Below, one piece after another: positions 1 to 7,878 of a DNA stretch of 47,679 bases. Each line of letters begins with the position of its first letter. Within the stretch, counting starts at the first letter, position 1. This stretch comes from Rhodococcus sp. 06-462-5 (GTDB taxonomy: Bacteria > Actinomycetota > Actinomycetes > Mycobacteriales > Mycobacteriaceae): positions 1 through 47,679 of the forward strand of contig NZ_NOYD01000059.1 of assembly GCF_002258315.1 (NCBI RefSeq), written 5' to 3'. The position numbers and the translations under genes were made by a program. The notes below the pieces were generated by a model that did no database searches, was not told the DNA's origin, and saw nothing but the letters and a program-made list of their open reading frames with translations.

Positions 1-1031
1 TCATCATCGTCACGTCAGCGCTGCTGCCGCTCTACCTCAAACTCGGTGTCAGCCCGGTCATTCTGACGGTCGTCGCCGGTCTCGCCAACGGCACGATGAA
101 CATCATTCCGTGGGGCGGCCCGACGGTTCGCGCCGCATCCGCTCTCGGAATCTCCCCGTCCGACGTCTTCGTTCCGATGGTTCCCTCGATGATCGTCGGC
201 CTGATCATCGTGCTGCTCTTCGCCGTTCACCTGGGCATCATGGAGCGTCGACGCATCGGCAAGCTGATCTACGAGCCCGAATTGGTGGCTTCCGGTGGCG
301 GCGGCAGTATCCGCAAGGGCGGCAAGGCAACCGGCGGAGCAGGCACCGGCGGATCGGACGACGGCGAATCGGGCCAGTTCTTCGACGGTCTCGACCCCAA
401 CCGCGACACCCTGCGCCCGAAGCTGCTGTGGTTCAACGCTGCTCTGACGGTCATCCTCCTCGTCATCCTCGTCATGGACATCCTGCCCATCCCGGTGCTG
501 TTCATGATCGCTGCCTCGATTGCCCTGACGGTCAACTTCCCCAAGGTCAAGGAGCAGGGCGACGCGATCGCACGGCACTCGTCGTCCATCGTCTCCGTCG
601 TCGCCATGGTGCTGGCAGCAGCAATTCTGACCGGCGTCTTCCAGGGCACCGGCATGGTCGAGGCCATGGCCGAGTGGCTGCTCAACGTCATCCCGGCGGG
701 CATGGGACCGTACCTGGCCGTCATCACCGGCATCCTGAGCATCCCGCTGACGTTCTTCATGACCAACGACGCCTTCTACTTCGGCATCCTGCCGGTGCTG
801 ACCGAAACGGCAGGCAAGTACGGCATCGACCCGGTCGAGATGGCCCGTGCATCGATCACCGGTCAGCCCGTCCACCTGCAGAGCCCGCTGGTTCCGGCCA
901 TCCTGCTGCTCGTCACCCTCGCCGGAGTGTCGCTGGCCGATCACCACAAGAAGGTGTTGTGGCGAGCGGTGGTCGTCTCCCTCGCGATGCTGGCCGTCGG
1001 CATCGTCCTCGGCCAGATCCCGTTCGGCTGA
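1..1031 (+). CDS. CitMHS-family citrate/divalent-cation transporter, 5' truncated
   Basis: The reading frame is open from base 3, so the gene begins before the window; 342 residues are visible. The visible part is very hydrophobic with several membrane segments. It contains the Gly-rich loop NIIPWGGPTVRAA and, near the C-terminus, a TNDAFYFGILPVL segment, both typical of the CitMHS family, which takes up citrate complexed with Mg2+ or Ca2+ with protons. A soluble linker rich in Gly, Ser and Asp (about bases 290-400) separates two membrane halves. It lies 33 bases before a universal stress protein gene and is probably the first known member of a three-gene operon. Family assignment is good; the transported ion is inferred. 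Confidence 0.85.
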   Translation, partial: IIVTSALLPLYLKLGVSPVILTVVAGLANGTMNIIPWGGPTVRAASALGISPSDVFVPMVPSMIVGLIIVLLFAVHLGIMERRRIGKLIYEPELVASGGGGSIRKGGKATGGAGTGGSDDGESGQFFDGLDPNRDTLRPKLLWFNAALTVILLVILVMDILPIPVLFMIAASIALTVNFPKVKEQGDAIARHSSSIVSVVAMVLAAAILTGVFQGTGMVEAMAEWLLNVIPAGMGPYLAVITGILSIPLTFFMTNDAFYFGILPVLTETAGKYGIDPVEMARASITGQPVHLQSPLVPAILLLVTLAGVSLADHHKKVLWRAVVVSLAMLAVGIVLGQIPFG

Positions 1032-1064
1032 TCCCCCAACCCATCTCGCGTAGGAGAAACCGTC

Positions 1065-1475
1065 ATGACTGTTGGCGTACTGCACAACAATTCACCCGAG
1101 GGCCGCGCAGCACTGGCGGCAGCCGTTCGAGAAGCACGCATCCGCGAGACGGACCTGGTCGTCCTGCACGCACTCTCCGGATCGGCCGAACCGTCCGCCG
1201 AGGCCGCCGAGACGCAGGCCGTGTCCACTTCGGTGGAGACCGCTCTGGCCGACATCGACCACGCCGACGCGGTCTCCTGGACCGTGGCAGTGGGTAGGCC
1301 CGACCCCGACGCCGTCAACACACTGCTGACACTGGTGGAGGAGCAGAAGTCGGAGATCCTGGTGGTGGGCTCGCGGCACCGCTCGGCGGTCGGAAAGTTT
1401 CTGATGGGACAGACGATTCAGCGTCTGCTCCTCGAGATTCCGGTCCCGGTTCTGCTGGTCAAGTCCGGAGCGTGA
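1065..1475 (+). CDS. Universal stress protein (UspA domain)
   Basis: A single 136-residue UspA domain. The C-terminal nucleotide-binding stretch GSRHRSAVGKFLMGQT resembles the G-x2-G-x9-G-S/T motif of ATP-binding Usp proteins, but the second glycine is replaced. A TAGGAGA ribosome site precedes the ATG. The gene is between the CitMHS transporter and the AbrB-like membrane gene, overlapping the latter by four bases (GTGA). Its C-terminal half closely resembles the Usp encoded at 27871-28263, which also sits beside a tricarboxylate transporter. A role in sensing or gating carboxylate uptake is inference only. Confidence 0.88.
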   Translation: MTVGVLHNNSPEGRAALAAAVREARIRETDLVVLHALSGSAEPSAEAAETQAVSTSVETALADIDHADAVSWTVAVGRPDPDAVNTLLTLVEEQKSEILVVGSRHRSAVGKFLMGQTIQRLLLEIPVPVLLVKSGA

Positions 1476-2593
1476 GTGCTCGCAATCGCGTGACGACAGT
1501 ACTCGGGTACAGCCTCCGATGGATCGGCCTCGCGGCCGTATCCGTCGGGGGCTGGGCCCTTTTCGCGGCTCTGGGTCTGACGGCACCGTCGCTGTTCGCC
1601 GCACTTGTCGTCGCGGTGGTCTTCGCACTGACCGGCATCGGTCCTGCTGCCGTCCCCCGTCCGGCGTCGATGGCTGCGCAGGGCACACTGGCCGTCACCA
1701 TCGGGTTGATGCTCGACACCGACACACTGGGCGCGTTGGGCGAGAACTGGATTCCCGCAGTTCTCGTCGGTGCGGGGACACTGGTCGTCAGTGCAGGCTG
1801 CGGCGCGCTGCTCGCCCTGCATCGCGACGTCGACCCGGTCACCGGAGCGCTGTCCCTGATTGCCGGTGGCGCAACGGGTCTGGTGTCCATCGCCCGAGAA
1901 CTCGGCGGGGACGAGCGCATCGTCGCGGTGGTCCAGTACCTCCGCGTCGCACTCGTGGTGGTCACGATGCCGCTGATCGTCACGTTCGCCTTCCACACCG
2001 ACACCGGCGGTGGGGCAGGGGCGTCCGAGCAGTCGACGACACCCTGGTACATCGGTACGGCTTTTCTGATCGCCGTCGTCATCGCCGGAATCGTTCTCGC
2101 TCGGCTGATCCGACTGCCCGCGCCCGCCACCCTCGGACCACTGATCATCGCCGGTGCCTGCGAACTGCTCGGCTGGCCCGTCGACATCTCGGTGCCCGCC
2201 GTGCTGCTGCCGGTGGCGTTCATCGTCATCGGATGGCAAGCGGGGCTCGCCTTCACCGTTTCCAGCCTGCGGGCCATCGGTCGGATCTTCCCCTGGGCCG
2301 CACTGCTGGTTCTCTCGATCGGGTTGATCTGCGCCCTGTTCGGCTGGGCACTGTCTGCGATCACCGGAGTCAGCATGCTCACCGGCTACCTCGCGACCAC
2401 ACCCGGCGGATTGGCAGCCGTACTCGCCGTGTCCGCGACGACAGGATCGGACGTCACCTTCGTCGCGTGCGTCCAGGTGATCCGGCTGGTGTCGATGCTC
2501 GTCGCCGCGCCGCTCGCCGCAGCCGCGTACACCAAGCTGGCCGAACGCAAGAAGGCCAGGACGGCGAGCGAATCAACCGTCGGCGCGGGGTAA
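1472..2593 (+). CDS. AbrB-family (PF05145-type) integral membrane protein
   Basis: A 373-residue hydrophobic protein with about ten predicted membrane segments and the internal duplication of the AbrB/putative ammonia monooxygenase family, seen in segments such as GGATGLVSIARELGGD and TTPGGLAAVLAVSATTG. Database names such as transcriptional regulator are misleading for this membrane protein. Homologues often accompany tricarboxylate transporters. The GTG start overlaps the stop of the Usp gene, so translation is probably coupled. Its last 21 bases overlap the end of the convergent phoR gene. Substrate unknown. Confidence 0.78.
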   Translation: MSARNRVTTVLGYSLRWIGLAAVSVGGWALFAALGLTAPSLFAALVVAVVFALTGIGPAAVPRPASMAAQGTLAVTIGLMLDTDTLGALGENWIPAVLVGAGTLVVSAGCGALLALHRDVDPVTGALSLIAGGATGLVSIARELGGDERIVAVVQYLRVALVVVTMPLIVTFAFHTDTGGGAGASEQSTTPWYIGTAFLIAVVIAGIVLARLIRLPAPATLGPLIIAGACELLGWPVDISVPAVLLPVAFIVIGWQAGLAFTVSSLRAIGRIFPWAALLVLSIGLICALFGWALSAITGVSMLTGYLATTPGGLAAVLAVSATTGSDVTFVACVQVIRLVSMLVAAPLAAAAYTKLAERKKARTASESTVGAG

Positions 2594-3988
2594 CTCGACT
2601 CGGAAGGTCGCGCCCTGCCCCGGGGCGCTCTGCACACGCACCGTGCCGTTGTGCGCCGCCACCAGGGCCGCCACGATCGACAGACCGAGCCCGCTGCCAC
2701 CGCTCTCACGTGTGCGCGAGGAGTCGGCTCGATAGAAGCGCTCGAAGACGTGTGCGGCCTCGTCCTCGGCCAGACCCGGTCCGGTGTCCTGTACTTCGAG
2801 CAGTACCGACGACTGGGTGGTCCCGACGCAGACGATGATGGACGCGGATTCGGGGGTGTGCCGTACGGCGTTTCCGACGAGGTTCGCGAGCACCTGACGC
2901 AGCCGCGCGTCGTCGCCGCTGACTTCGGGTATTCCCGGCCCTGCCAACACTTTCAGCGAGATGTCCCGCGCAGGCGAGACCGCCTTGGCGTCGTGCACGG
3001 CGTCGGCGGCGACGGTCAGAAGATCGACGCGCCGCATGTCCAGAGGCCGTTGCGCGTCGAGGCGCGCGAGCATCAACAGGTCTTCGACGAGCAGGCCCAT
3101 GCGCGCCGACTCGCCCTCGATTCGGTTCATCAGCAACGAGATATCGCTCATCGCACCCTGTCGGTACAGCTCGGCGAACCCGCGGATGGTCGTCAGCGGT
3201 GTTCGTAATTCGTGGCTGGCGTCGGCGACGAAGCGGCGCATCCGATCCTCGGATGCGCGAGCCGCCTCCTCGGAGGCCGCAGTGGCCGCGAACGCGCGCT
3301 GAATCTGCGAGAGCATCCCGTTCAGGGCCGCCGACAACCGGCCGACCTCCGTCTTCTCACTCCACTCGGGTACTCGACGGTGTAGGTCCCCGGCAGCGAT
3401 GGCCGCGGCAGTGGTCTCCACCTCACGTAACGGTCGCAGACTGCGCCGCACCACGAAGTAGGCGATCACGGCCAGGGCCAGCAACACGGCTGCGCCGATG
3501 TAGAACTGAAGTACCACCAGTCTGCTGACGGTCTGCTGATTGGCGCTGAGCGACATTCCCACGGTGGTGGAGCCCTCGTTGTTGGTCACCGTGATCACCC
3601 GCCACTCCTTCGACGGGTCGCCCTCGGAACCGACGGTTTTCGGGGCCGCCGACGGCGTGCCCGACAGATCCGGAACATCCTCTGTCACATCGTTGATCGG
3701 GCCGCGCACGGTACCGTCGTCGGCGACGAAACGAACGTAGAAGTTGGACGGCGGGCGACTTGGATTGGGCTCGTCGACCGGGAAGGGCGGGCGTTCGTTA
3801 CCCGGCCTGGCCCAGCCCACGGACGCCTCGATCAGTTGTTGATCGAGGCGACGCATCAGTGACGTCTCGAGCGAGGAGGTCACCGCCACTCCCGACGCCA
3901 ACAGACCGAGACCGACCAGGAGCAGCAGCGCTGCGACCAGGGTGAAACGCAGCGGCAGACTCCGAATCCGACCTCGAATGCCCGTCAC
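2573..3988 (-). CDS. phoR: Sensor histidine kinase PhoR
   Basis: A 471-residue membrane kinase. Order: N-terminal membrane helix (about 14-38), extracytoplasmic sensor region (40-155), second helix (157-180), HAMP, HisKA with DASHELRTPL where the phospho-acceptor is His259, and HATPase with the N box NLVGNAVRHTP and the G box GSGLGLSIV. Sequence and the position of the histidine match mycobacterial PhoR closely from memory. The GTG start overlaps the phoP stop by four bases (GTGA), so it is the second gene of phoP-phoR. PhoPR of mycobacteria controls envelope lipids, pH adaptation and respiration. The sensor region is proline-rich and differs most, as expected for a ligand domain. Confidence 0.93.
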   Translation of the reverse strand: MTGIRGRIRSLPLRFTLVAALLLLVGLGLLASGVAVTSSLETSLMRRLDQQLIEASVGWARPGNERPPFPVDEPNPSRPPSNFYVRFVADDGTVRGPINDVTEDVPDLSGTPSAAPKTVGSEGDPSKEWRVITVTNNEGSTTVGMSLSANQQTVSRLVVLQFYIGAAVLLALAVIAYFVVRRSLRPLREVETTAAAIAAGDLHRRVPEWSEKTEVGRLSAALNGMLSQIQRAFAATAASEEAARASEDRMRRFVADASHELRTPLTTIRGFAELYRQGAMSDISLLMNRIEGESARMGLLVEDLLMLARLDAQRPLDMRRVDLLTVAADAVHDAKAVSPARDISLKVLAGPGIPEVSGDDARLRQVLANLVGNAVRHTPESASIIVCVGTTQSSVLLEVQDTGPGLAEDEAAHVFERFYRADSSRTRESGGSGLGLSIVAALVAAHNGTVRVQSAPGQGATFRVELPRADG

Positions 3989-4695
3989 CGTGGCTGGCGC
4001 ATGACGTAGCCGACGCCCCGCAACGTGTGGATCAATCGGGTGTCGCCCGTATCGACCTTGCGGCGCAGATACGACACGTACGACTCCACCACTCCCACTT
4101 CTCCGCCGAAGTCGTAGTGCCACACGTGATCGAGAATCCGCGGCTTGCTCAGTACGGTTCCCGCGTTGACCATGAAGTACCGCAACAGTGTGAACTCGGT
4201 GGGCGAGAGCGAGACCGGCTCGCCCGCCTTCCACACCTCGTGGGTGTCGTCGTCGAGTTCGATGTCCGCGAACGCAACTCGGGATGGCTGCGCGTCCTCG
4301 CTCTTGCCCGATCGGCGCAGGATCACCCGGAGTCGGGCCACGACCTCCTCGAGCGAGAACGGCTTGGTGACATAGTCGTCCGCACCGAGGGTCAGCCCGG
4401 TCACCTTGTCCTCCACAGAATCTCGTGCGGTCAGGAACAGGGCGGGCGCATCGATTCCGTCCGCTCGCAGCCGACGCAGCAGACCGAAGCCGTCCATGCC
4501 GGGCATCATCACGTCGAGAATGAGCGCCTCGGGCCTGAAGTTGCGGGCCTTGTCCAATGCCTCGGGCCCGGACGCCGCCGTCGCGACCTCGAATCCCTGG
4601 TACCTGAGGCTGACCGACAGCAGTTCGACGATCGTCGGTTCGTCGTCGACGATCAGGACTCGGGCCTCGGGTGTCTCGCTCACGGTGTCCATCAT
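3985..4695 (-). CDS. phoP: Response regulator PhoP
   Basis: A 236-residue OmpR/PhoB-type regulator: receiver domain with acidic pocket VDDE and phospho-acceptor Asp61 in LILDVMMPGMDG, then a winged-helix domain ending in LIHTLRGVGYVMRQPR. Very like mycobacterial PhoP in the ELLSVSL, GIDAPALFLTARDS and SLSPTEFTLLRYF segments. Two tandem ATGs occur at 4695 and 4692, with a GTG at 4683; none has a strong ribosome site, so the start is uncertain by a few codons. A PhoP-box-like direct repeat (4728-4745) lies just upstream, suggesting autoregulation. Transcribed with phoR and divergent from the permease gene. Confidence 0.94.
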   Translation of the reverse strand: MMDTVSETPEARVLIVDDEPTIVELLSVSLRYQGFEVATAASGPEALDKARNFRPEALILDVMMPGMDGFGLLRRLRADGIDAPALFLTARDSVEDKVTGLTLGADDYVTKPFSLEEVVARLRVILRRSGKSEDAQPSRVAFADIELDDDTHEVWKAGEPVSLSPTEFTLLRYFMVNAGTVLSKPRILDHVWHYDFGGEVGVVESYVSYLRRKVDTGDTRLIHTLRGVGYVMRQPR

Positions 4696-4727
4696 CGCGC
4701 GAGATGCTGCTCGTTCGCTGGACTCTC

Positions 4728-4745
4728 GCTGTGAGGTTGCTGTGA
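4728..4745 (-). promoter_or_regulatory. Candidate PhoP box between phoP and the permease operon
   Basis: Two perfect heptamers GCTGTGA at 4728-4734 and 4739-4745 are separated by four bases. Read on the minus strand this is TCACAGC-N4-TCACAGC, the arrangement reported for PhoP binding in Mycobacterium tuberculosis. It lies 33-50 bases upstream of the phoP start and 48-65 bases upstream of the permease start, so it could serve both. Confidence 0.75.
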
Positions 4746-4792
4746 GCCACCTCCGGCACAGCCGGACCCCGAGGAGGCATGATGGCACCACC

Positions 4793-5797
4793 ATGGTCGA
4801 CGCGAACACCGACACCCGCACCAGGGTTCGGTCTCCCGTGTCATCCATGCACGTATTCGCAACTCTGCTCGTGTTGGGCATCGCGTTCGGTGCCGACGTG
4901 GCCCGGTGGGTCGACTCGTCCCCTGCACTGAGGACCGGAGCGACGGTGTACACCGGGATCTTCGTGCAGGCGACGCCGTTCCTGGTGCTCGGAGTGCTCG
5001 TCAGCGGAGGCATCGCCGCGTTCGTCTCGCCCGCTGTCCTGCAGAAGGTGGTGCCGAAGAACGCCACCGCTGCCGTCGGAGTGAGCGGACTTGCGGGAAT
5101 GGCGTTGCCCGGTTGTGAGTGCGGTGCCGTTCCCGTTTCGCGCCGGCTGATGGATCAGGGTGTTCCGACGTCTGCAGCCTTGGCGTTTCTGCTCTCGGCA
5201 CCGGCGATCAACCCCGTCGTCCTGGTCTCCACTGCGGTGGCCTTCCCCGGCGAGCCGGCGATGGTTCTCGCGCGGTTCTTCGGCTCACTCGCCACCGCTC
5301 TGGTGATGGGCTGGCTGTGGACCAGGTTCGGCAAGGCCGAGTGGATCACCGCTCGGCTCGCCGATCGTGAACACCGCCACGGAAACTCGAAGTGGGAGAC
5401 GTTCCGCGAGTCGGCGCGCGCGGACCTGCTCCAGGCCGGAGCTTTTCTCGTGTTCGGAGCAGCGGCCGCCGCCTTGCTGCATCTGGTGGTTCCGGACTGG
5501 GTGTTCGACCATCTCGCCGGTCAGTTGCTGCTGTCGATCCTGGTGATGGCCGTGCTCGCGGTGATTCTCGCGCTGTGCTCGGAGGCCGACGCATTCGTCG
5601 CGGCGAGCATGTCGATGCTGCCGCTGCTGCCTCGGCTGGTCTTCCTGGTGGTGGGACCTGCGGTCGACGTGAAGTTGATGGCGATGCAGGCCGGAAGCTT
5701 CGGACGCGGCTTCGTGGCTCGCTTCGCCCCGCTGACGTTCGTCGTCGCGATCGTGTGCGCCTCGGTGAGCGGCTACGCGTTCCTGGGGGCCCGATGA
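4793..5797 (+). CDS. ArsP/YraQ-type permease (PF03773)
   Basis: A 334-residue protein with about eight membrane segments. It carries two family motifs: LPGCECGAVPVSRRL with a Cys-x-Cys pair in the membrane, and ALCSEADAFVAAS in the second half. Such permeases (DUF318) export or import metals, metalloids or organoarsenicals in characterised cases. The ATG at 4793 is chosen because the frame upstream would run into phoP; a GAGGAGG stretch lies at 4771-4777, rather far upstream. It overlaps the next gene by ATGA and is divergent from phoP with a shared PhoP-like site. The actual substrate cannot be told from sequence. Confidence 0.85.
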   Translation: MVDANTDTRTRVRSPVSSMHVFATLLVLGIAFGADVARWVDSSPALRTGATVYTGIFVQATPFLVLGVLVSGGIAAFVSPAVLQKVVPKNATAAVGVSGLAGMALPGCECGAVPVSRRLMDQGVPTSAALAFLLSAPAINPVVLVSTAVAFPGEPAMVLARFFGSLATALVMGWLWTRFGKAEWITARLADREHRHGNSKWETFRESARADLLQAGAFLVFGAAAAALLHLVVPDWVFDHLAGQLLLSILVMAVLAVILALCSEADAFVAASMSMLPLLPRLVFLVVGPAVDVKLMAMQAGSFGRGFVARFAPLTFVVAIVCASVSGYAFLGAR

Positions 5798-6531
5798 AAC
5801 GCGAGGTGCAGAATCTGCTGCTCCTGCTTCTCGGCGGAGCCACGCTCAAGATCTCGGTGGACGGCACCTTTGTGCGATACGTCAAACCGTCGCTGCATCC
5901 GTATCTGCTGACCGCCGGGGTGTTGATCGTCGCCCTGGCGATCGCGTCGATCGTCGCCGACATCCGCCGCGGTGGGCCCGCGGGCGACGGACACGATCAT
6001 GATTCGCGTCCGTACTGGCTGCTCCTGGTCCCACTCGCGGTCATCCTGTTCATCGCACCGCCCGCGCTGGGAGTCTCGGCCGTCGGCGAGCGATCCGTCA
6101 CCTCGTCGGCCGATCGTCAGAGGACAGCGTTTCCACCGTTGCCGAACGAGCGCGCGCCCGAGGTTCCTCTGCTCGACGTCGTGCAACGCGCGGTCAGGGA
6201 CACCGAAGGCAGCCTCGACGGACGGGAGATTCGCGTCACCGGATTCGCCGTCGCCACCGCGAACGGAGGCTCGCCGCGCGCCGACGGAACGAGAGAAGGC
6301 CTCGACCTCGCCCGCATTCTCATCATCTGTTGCGCGGCCGACGCCAGGTCCGTTCGCATCCACCTCGATGCAGGTAGCGCAGCTCTCGACGACATTCCTG
6401 ACGGCACCTGGCTGCAGATTTCGGGAACCGTGGACGCTGCAACGGCGACGGAGGACACCGCGTTCACACCCACGATGACGGTGTCGACGGTCGAGCGAAT
6501 CGAAGCTCCGGCGAACACGTACGCCTACTGA
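5794..6531 (+). CDS. TIGR03943-family membrane protein, permease partner
   Basis: A 245-residue protein with an N-terminal hydrophobic hairpin, a His/Asp loop (GDGHDHDSRP, about residues 67-76), a further membrane segment and a C-terminal extracytoplasmic domain containing IIICCAADARSVRI-like Cys-Cys residues. This architecture fits the TIGR03943 family, regularly encoded next to DUF318 permeases (the YcgQ/YcgR arrangement). It starts inside the permease stop (ATGA), so the two are probably made in equal amounts and work as one complex. The histidine-rich loop and cysteines suggest metal handling, which is inference. Confidence 0.82.
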   Translation: MKREVQNLLLLLLGGATLKISVDGTFVRYVKPSLHPYLLTAGVLIVALAIASIVADIRRGGPAGDGHDHDSRPYWLLLVPLAVILFIAPPALGVSAVGERSVTSSADRQRTAFPPLPNERAPEVPLLDVVQRAVRDTEGSLDGREIRVTGFAVATANGGSPRADGTREGLDLARILIICCAADARSVRIHLDAGSAALDDIPDGTWLQISGTVDAATATEDTAFTPTMTVSTVERIEAPANTYAY

Positions 6532-6558
6532 CGCCATGGCCACCGTCCACACGAATTG

Positions 6559-6570
6559 GTACGATCGTAC
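6559..6570. promoter_or_regulatory. 12-bp palindrome containing a probable -10 element for the SMR transcript
   Basis: GTACGATCGTAC is a perfect palindrome. It includes TACGAT (6560-6565), a good actinobacterial -10 hexamer. Initiation near 6572 would start the RNA about 15 bases before the riboswitch fold. No clear -35 was seen. The palindrome may just be chance or a repressor site. Confidence 0.45.
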
Positions 6571-6586
6571 AAGTCACTTCCGACAA

Positions 6587-6627
6587 TCGGACGAGCGCAC
6601 CGTACCCGAACAGCGACAAGACGGTGC
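6587..6627 (+). ncRNA. Guanidine-III (mini-ykkC class III) riboswitch
   Basis: The stretch TCGGACGAG...CCGTACCCGA...CGACAAGACGGTGC matches the guanidine-III aptamer core as remembered from the Thermobifida fusca structure: a P1 helix TCGG (6587-6590) with CCGA (6606-6609), a second helix GCACCGT with ACGGTGC (ending 6627), and the conserved ACGAG and GACAAGACGG pseudoknot strands. The ribosome site AAGGAG (6628-6633) abuts the last helix, so ligand binding would act on translation initiation of the SMR gene ten bases on. Confidence 0.9.
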
Positions 6628-6642
6628 AAGGAGTGATTTCTC

Positions 6643-6957
6643 ATGGCTTGGCTGATTCTCGTCGTCTCCGGCGTCCTCGAAGCGATCTGGGCGACCGCAC
6701 TCGGCAAGTCCGAGGGCTTCACCAAACTCGGACCGTCCATCGTCTTCGGCATCGCGGTGGTGCTCAGCATGATCGGACTCGCGATCGCGATGCGATCGTT
6801 GCCCACCGGCACCGCCTACGCCGTCTGGGTGGGAATCGGTGCCACCCTCACCGTCGCGTACGCCATGATCACCGGTGCCGAATCCGCCTCGCTGCTCAAG
6901 GTTGCGCTTCTGGTCGGCATCGTCGGATGCGTCGTGGGACTGAAGGTTCTTCACTGA
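6643..6957 (+). CDS. gdx: SMR-family guanidinium exporter (Gdx/SugE type)
   Basis: A 104-residue protein with four membrane helices. The essential membrane glutamate is present in SGVLEAIWATALGKSEGF (Glu13), with the W-A-x-x-L-x-x-S-x-G-F spacing of the SugE/Gdx branch rather than the EmrE branch. Members work as antiparallel dimers exchanging guanidinium for protons. The guanidine-III riboswitch directly upstream independently supports guanidinium as substrate. The ATG has AAGGAG nine bases upstream. Stands alone as a single-gene unit. Confidence 0.93.
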   Translation: MAWLILVVSGVLEAIWATALGKSEGFTKLGPSIVFGIAVVLSMIGLAIAMRSLPTGTAYAVWVGIGATLTVAYAMITGAESASLLKVALLVGIVGCVVGLKVLH

Positions 6958-6977
6958 TTTTCCGGGCTACGAGCAGT

Positions 6978-6983
6978 TACAGT
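6978..6983 (+). promoter_or_regulatory. -10 element of a probable leaderless promoter
   Basis: TACAGT ends six bases before the ATG at 6990, placing the transcription start on the A of the start codon. No ribosome site precedes that ATG. A -35 element is not evident. Confidence 0.5.
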
Positions 6984-6989
6984 AAAACG

Positions 6990-7793
6990 ATGAACTGGGT
7001 GTCAGCGATCACACTGCCCGCGCGCGCCGGAATTGCCATCGCCGAGCAGGCGATCGGCGTCGCGGAGGTCGCGCTGGCGACCACCAGGATGGCCTTGGCC
7101 ACCGGTGCGTCGGGCACCGCAGGTGTCGCCTCGCTCGCCAACCCGCGCGGCGGCACGATGCAACTGCTCGCCCAGCTCGGCCAGCTCACCTCCGACGACC
7201 GCGCCCTGGGCAACGCCCTCAAGGAAGGCGGGCCACTCGACCGCCTTCTCGCCCAGGGTGGCGTCGTCGACCGCCTCACCTCCGAGGACGGCACCCTCGA
7301 GCGACTGCTGTCCCCGGGCGGCCCGGTCGAGCGAATCCTGGCTCCCGGCGGACCCTTGGACCGGCTGCTCGCCGAGGACGGACCGCTCGAACGACTGCTC
7401 GCCGAAGGCGGTCTGCTGGACCGCATCACCGCCACCAACGGACCGCTCGAACGACTGACGGCCAAGGACGGCCCGCTCGAAGTGCTCACGCGTCAGGACG
7501 GCCTCATCGAGCGGGCCATCGCCGAGGAGGGCATCCTCGAAACGCTTCTCGCCGAGGACGGTGCCGTCGAGCGGCTGACGGCCAAGGGCGGTCCGCTCGA
7601 TCAGTTGGTCAAGCTTTCGGAAACGCTGACGTCGGTGGCCCCGAACATCGAGCGGATGAGCATCTCGATCGACATCCTGCAGGATTCCGTGGAGATCCTC
7701 TCGGCCGCGGTTCACCCGCTGGGAGAGCTGGTCGGCCGACTCCCGAGTCGCTGGCTCAAGAGCGGCAAGCAGTCGGTGCACGAACTGCACTGA
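6990..7793 (+). CDS. Decapeptide-repeat protein of unknown function
   Basis: A 267-residue protein I do not recognise. Residues 5-45 form a hydrophobic, alanine-rich, probably amphipathic segment (ITLPARAGIAIAEQAIG). Residues 81-210 are 13 tandem copies of a ten-residue unit, consensus G-P-L-[DE]-R-L-L-A-[EK]-[DG], with no gaps. Residues 211-250 look like a coiled coil or amphipathic helix (NIERMSISIDILQDSVEIL), followed by a basic tail. The gene is probably leaderless (TACAGT six bases before ATG). The N-terminal segment recalls phasin or lipid-droplet-binding proteins, but this is only an impression. A repetitive solenoid or a polymer or granule surface scaffold is possible. Confidence 0.8.
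   Translation: MNWVSAITLPARAGIAIAEQAIGVAEVALATTRMALATGASGTAGVASLANPRGGTMQLLAQLGQLTSDDRALGNALKEGGPLDRLLAQGGVVDRLTSEDGTLERLLSPGGPVERILAPGGPLDRLLAEDGPLERLLAEGGLLDRITATNGPLERLTAKDGPLEVLTRQDGLIERAIAEEGILETLLAEDGAVERLTAKGGPLDQLVKLSETLTSVAPNIERMSISIDILQDSVEILSAAVHPLGELVGRLPSRWLKSGKQSVHELH
7230..7619 (+). repeat. Tandem 30-bp coding repeats (13 decapeptide units)
   Basis: Thirteen in-frame units of exactly 30 bases encode the decapeptides of the surrounding gene. Bases vary between units, but the pattern GG-hydrophobic-[D/E]-R-L is kept, so selection is on protein. It is coding sequence with no spacers. Confidence 0.9.
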
Positions 7794-7835
7794 CCCGTCC
7801 GACGGGTACGTCCCGGGCATTCTCGAGTCGGCCGA

Positions 7836-7849
7836 TGTTAGCGCTCACA
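7836..7849. promoter_or_regulatory. LacI-type operator O1 upstream of chvE
   Basis: TGTTAGCGCTCACA is a near-perfect palindrome around AGCGCT, the typical core of LacI-family operators. It lies within a longer direct repeat (GCCGATGTTAGCGCTCACACT) shared with O2 at 7892. Probably bound by the LacI regulator encoded at 12068. Confidence 0.75.
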
Positions 7850-7878
7850 CTGGTCACGCGGGTGCGAAAAAGAAATCT

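Noticed and set aside
7230..7619. Tandem 30-bp repeats as a possible CRISPR array
   Set aside because: Units are contiguous without spacers, diverged, and keep an in-frame decapeptide; no cas genes nearby.
7794..7806. CCCGT-CCG-ACGGG hairpin right after the decapeptide gene
   Set aside because: Only a five-pair stem with no T run; too weak to call as terminator.
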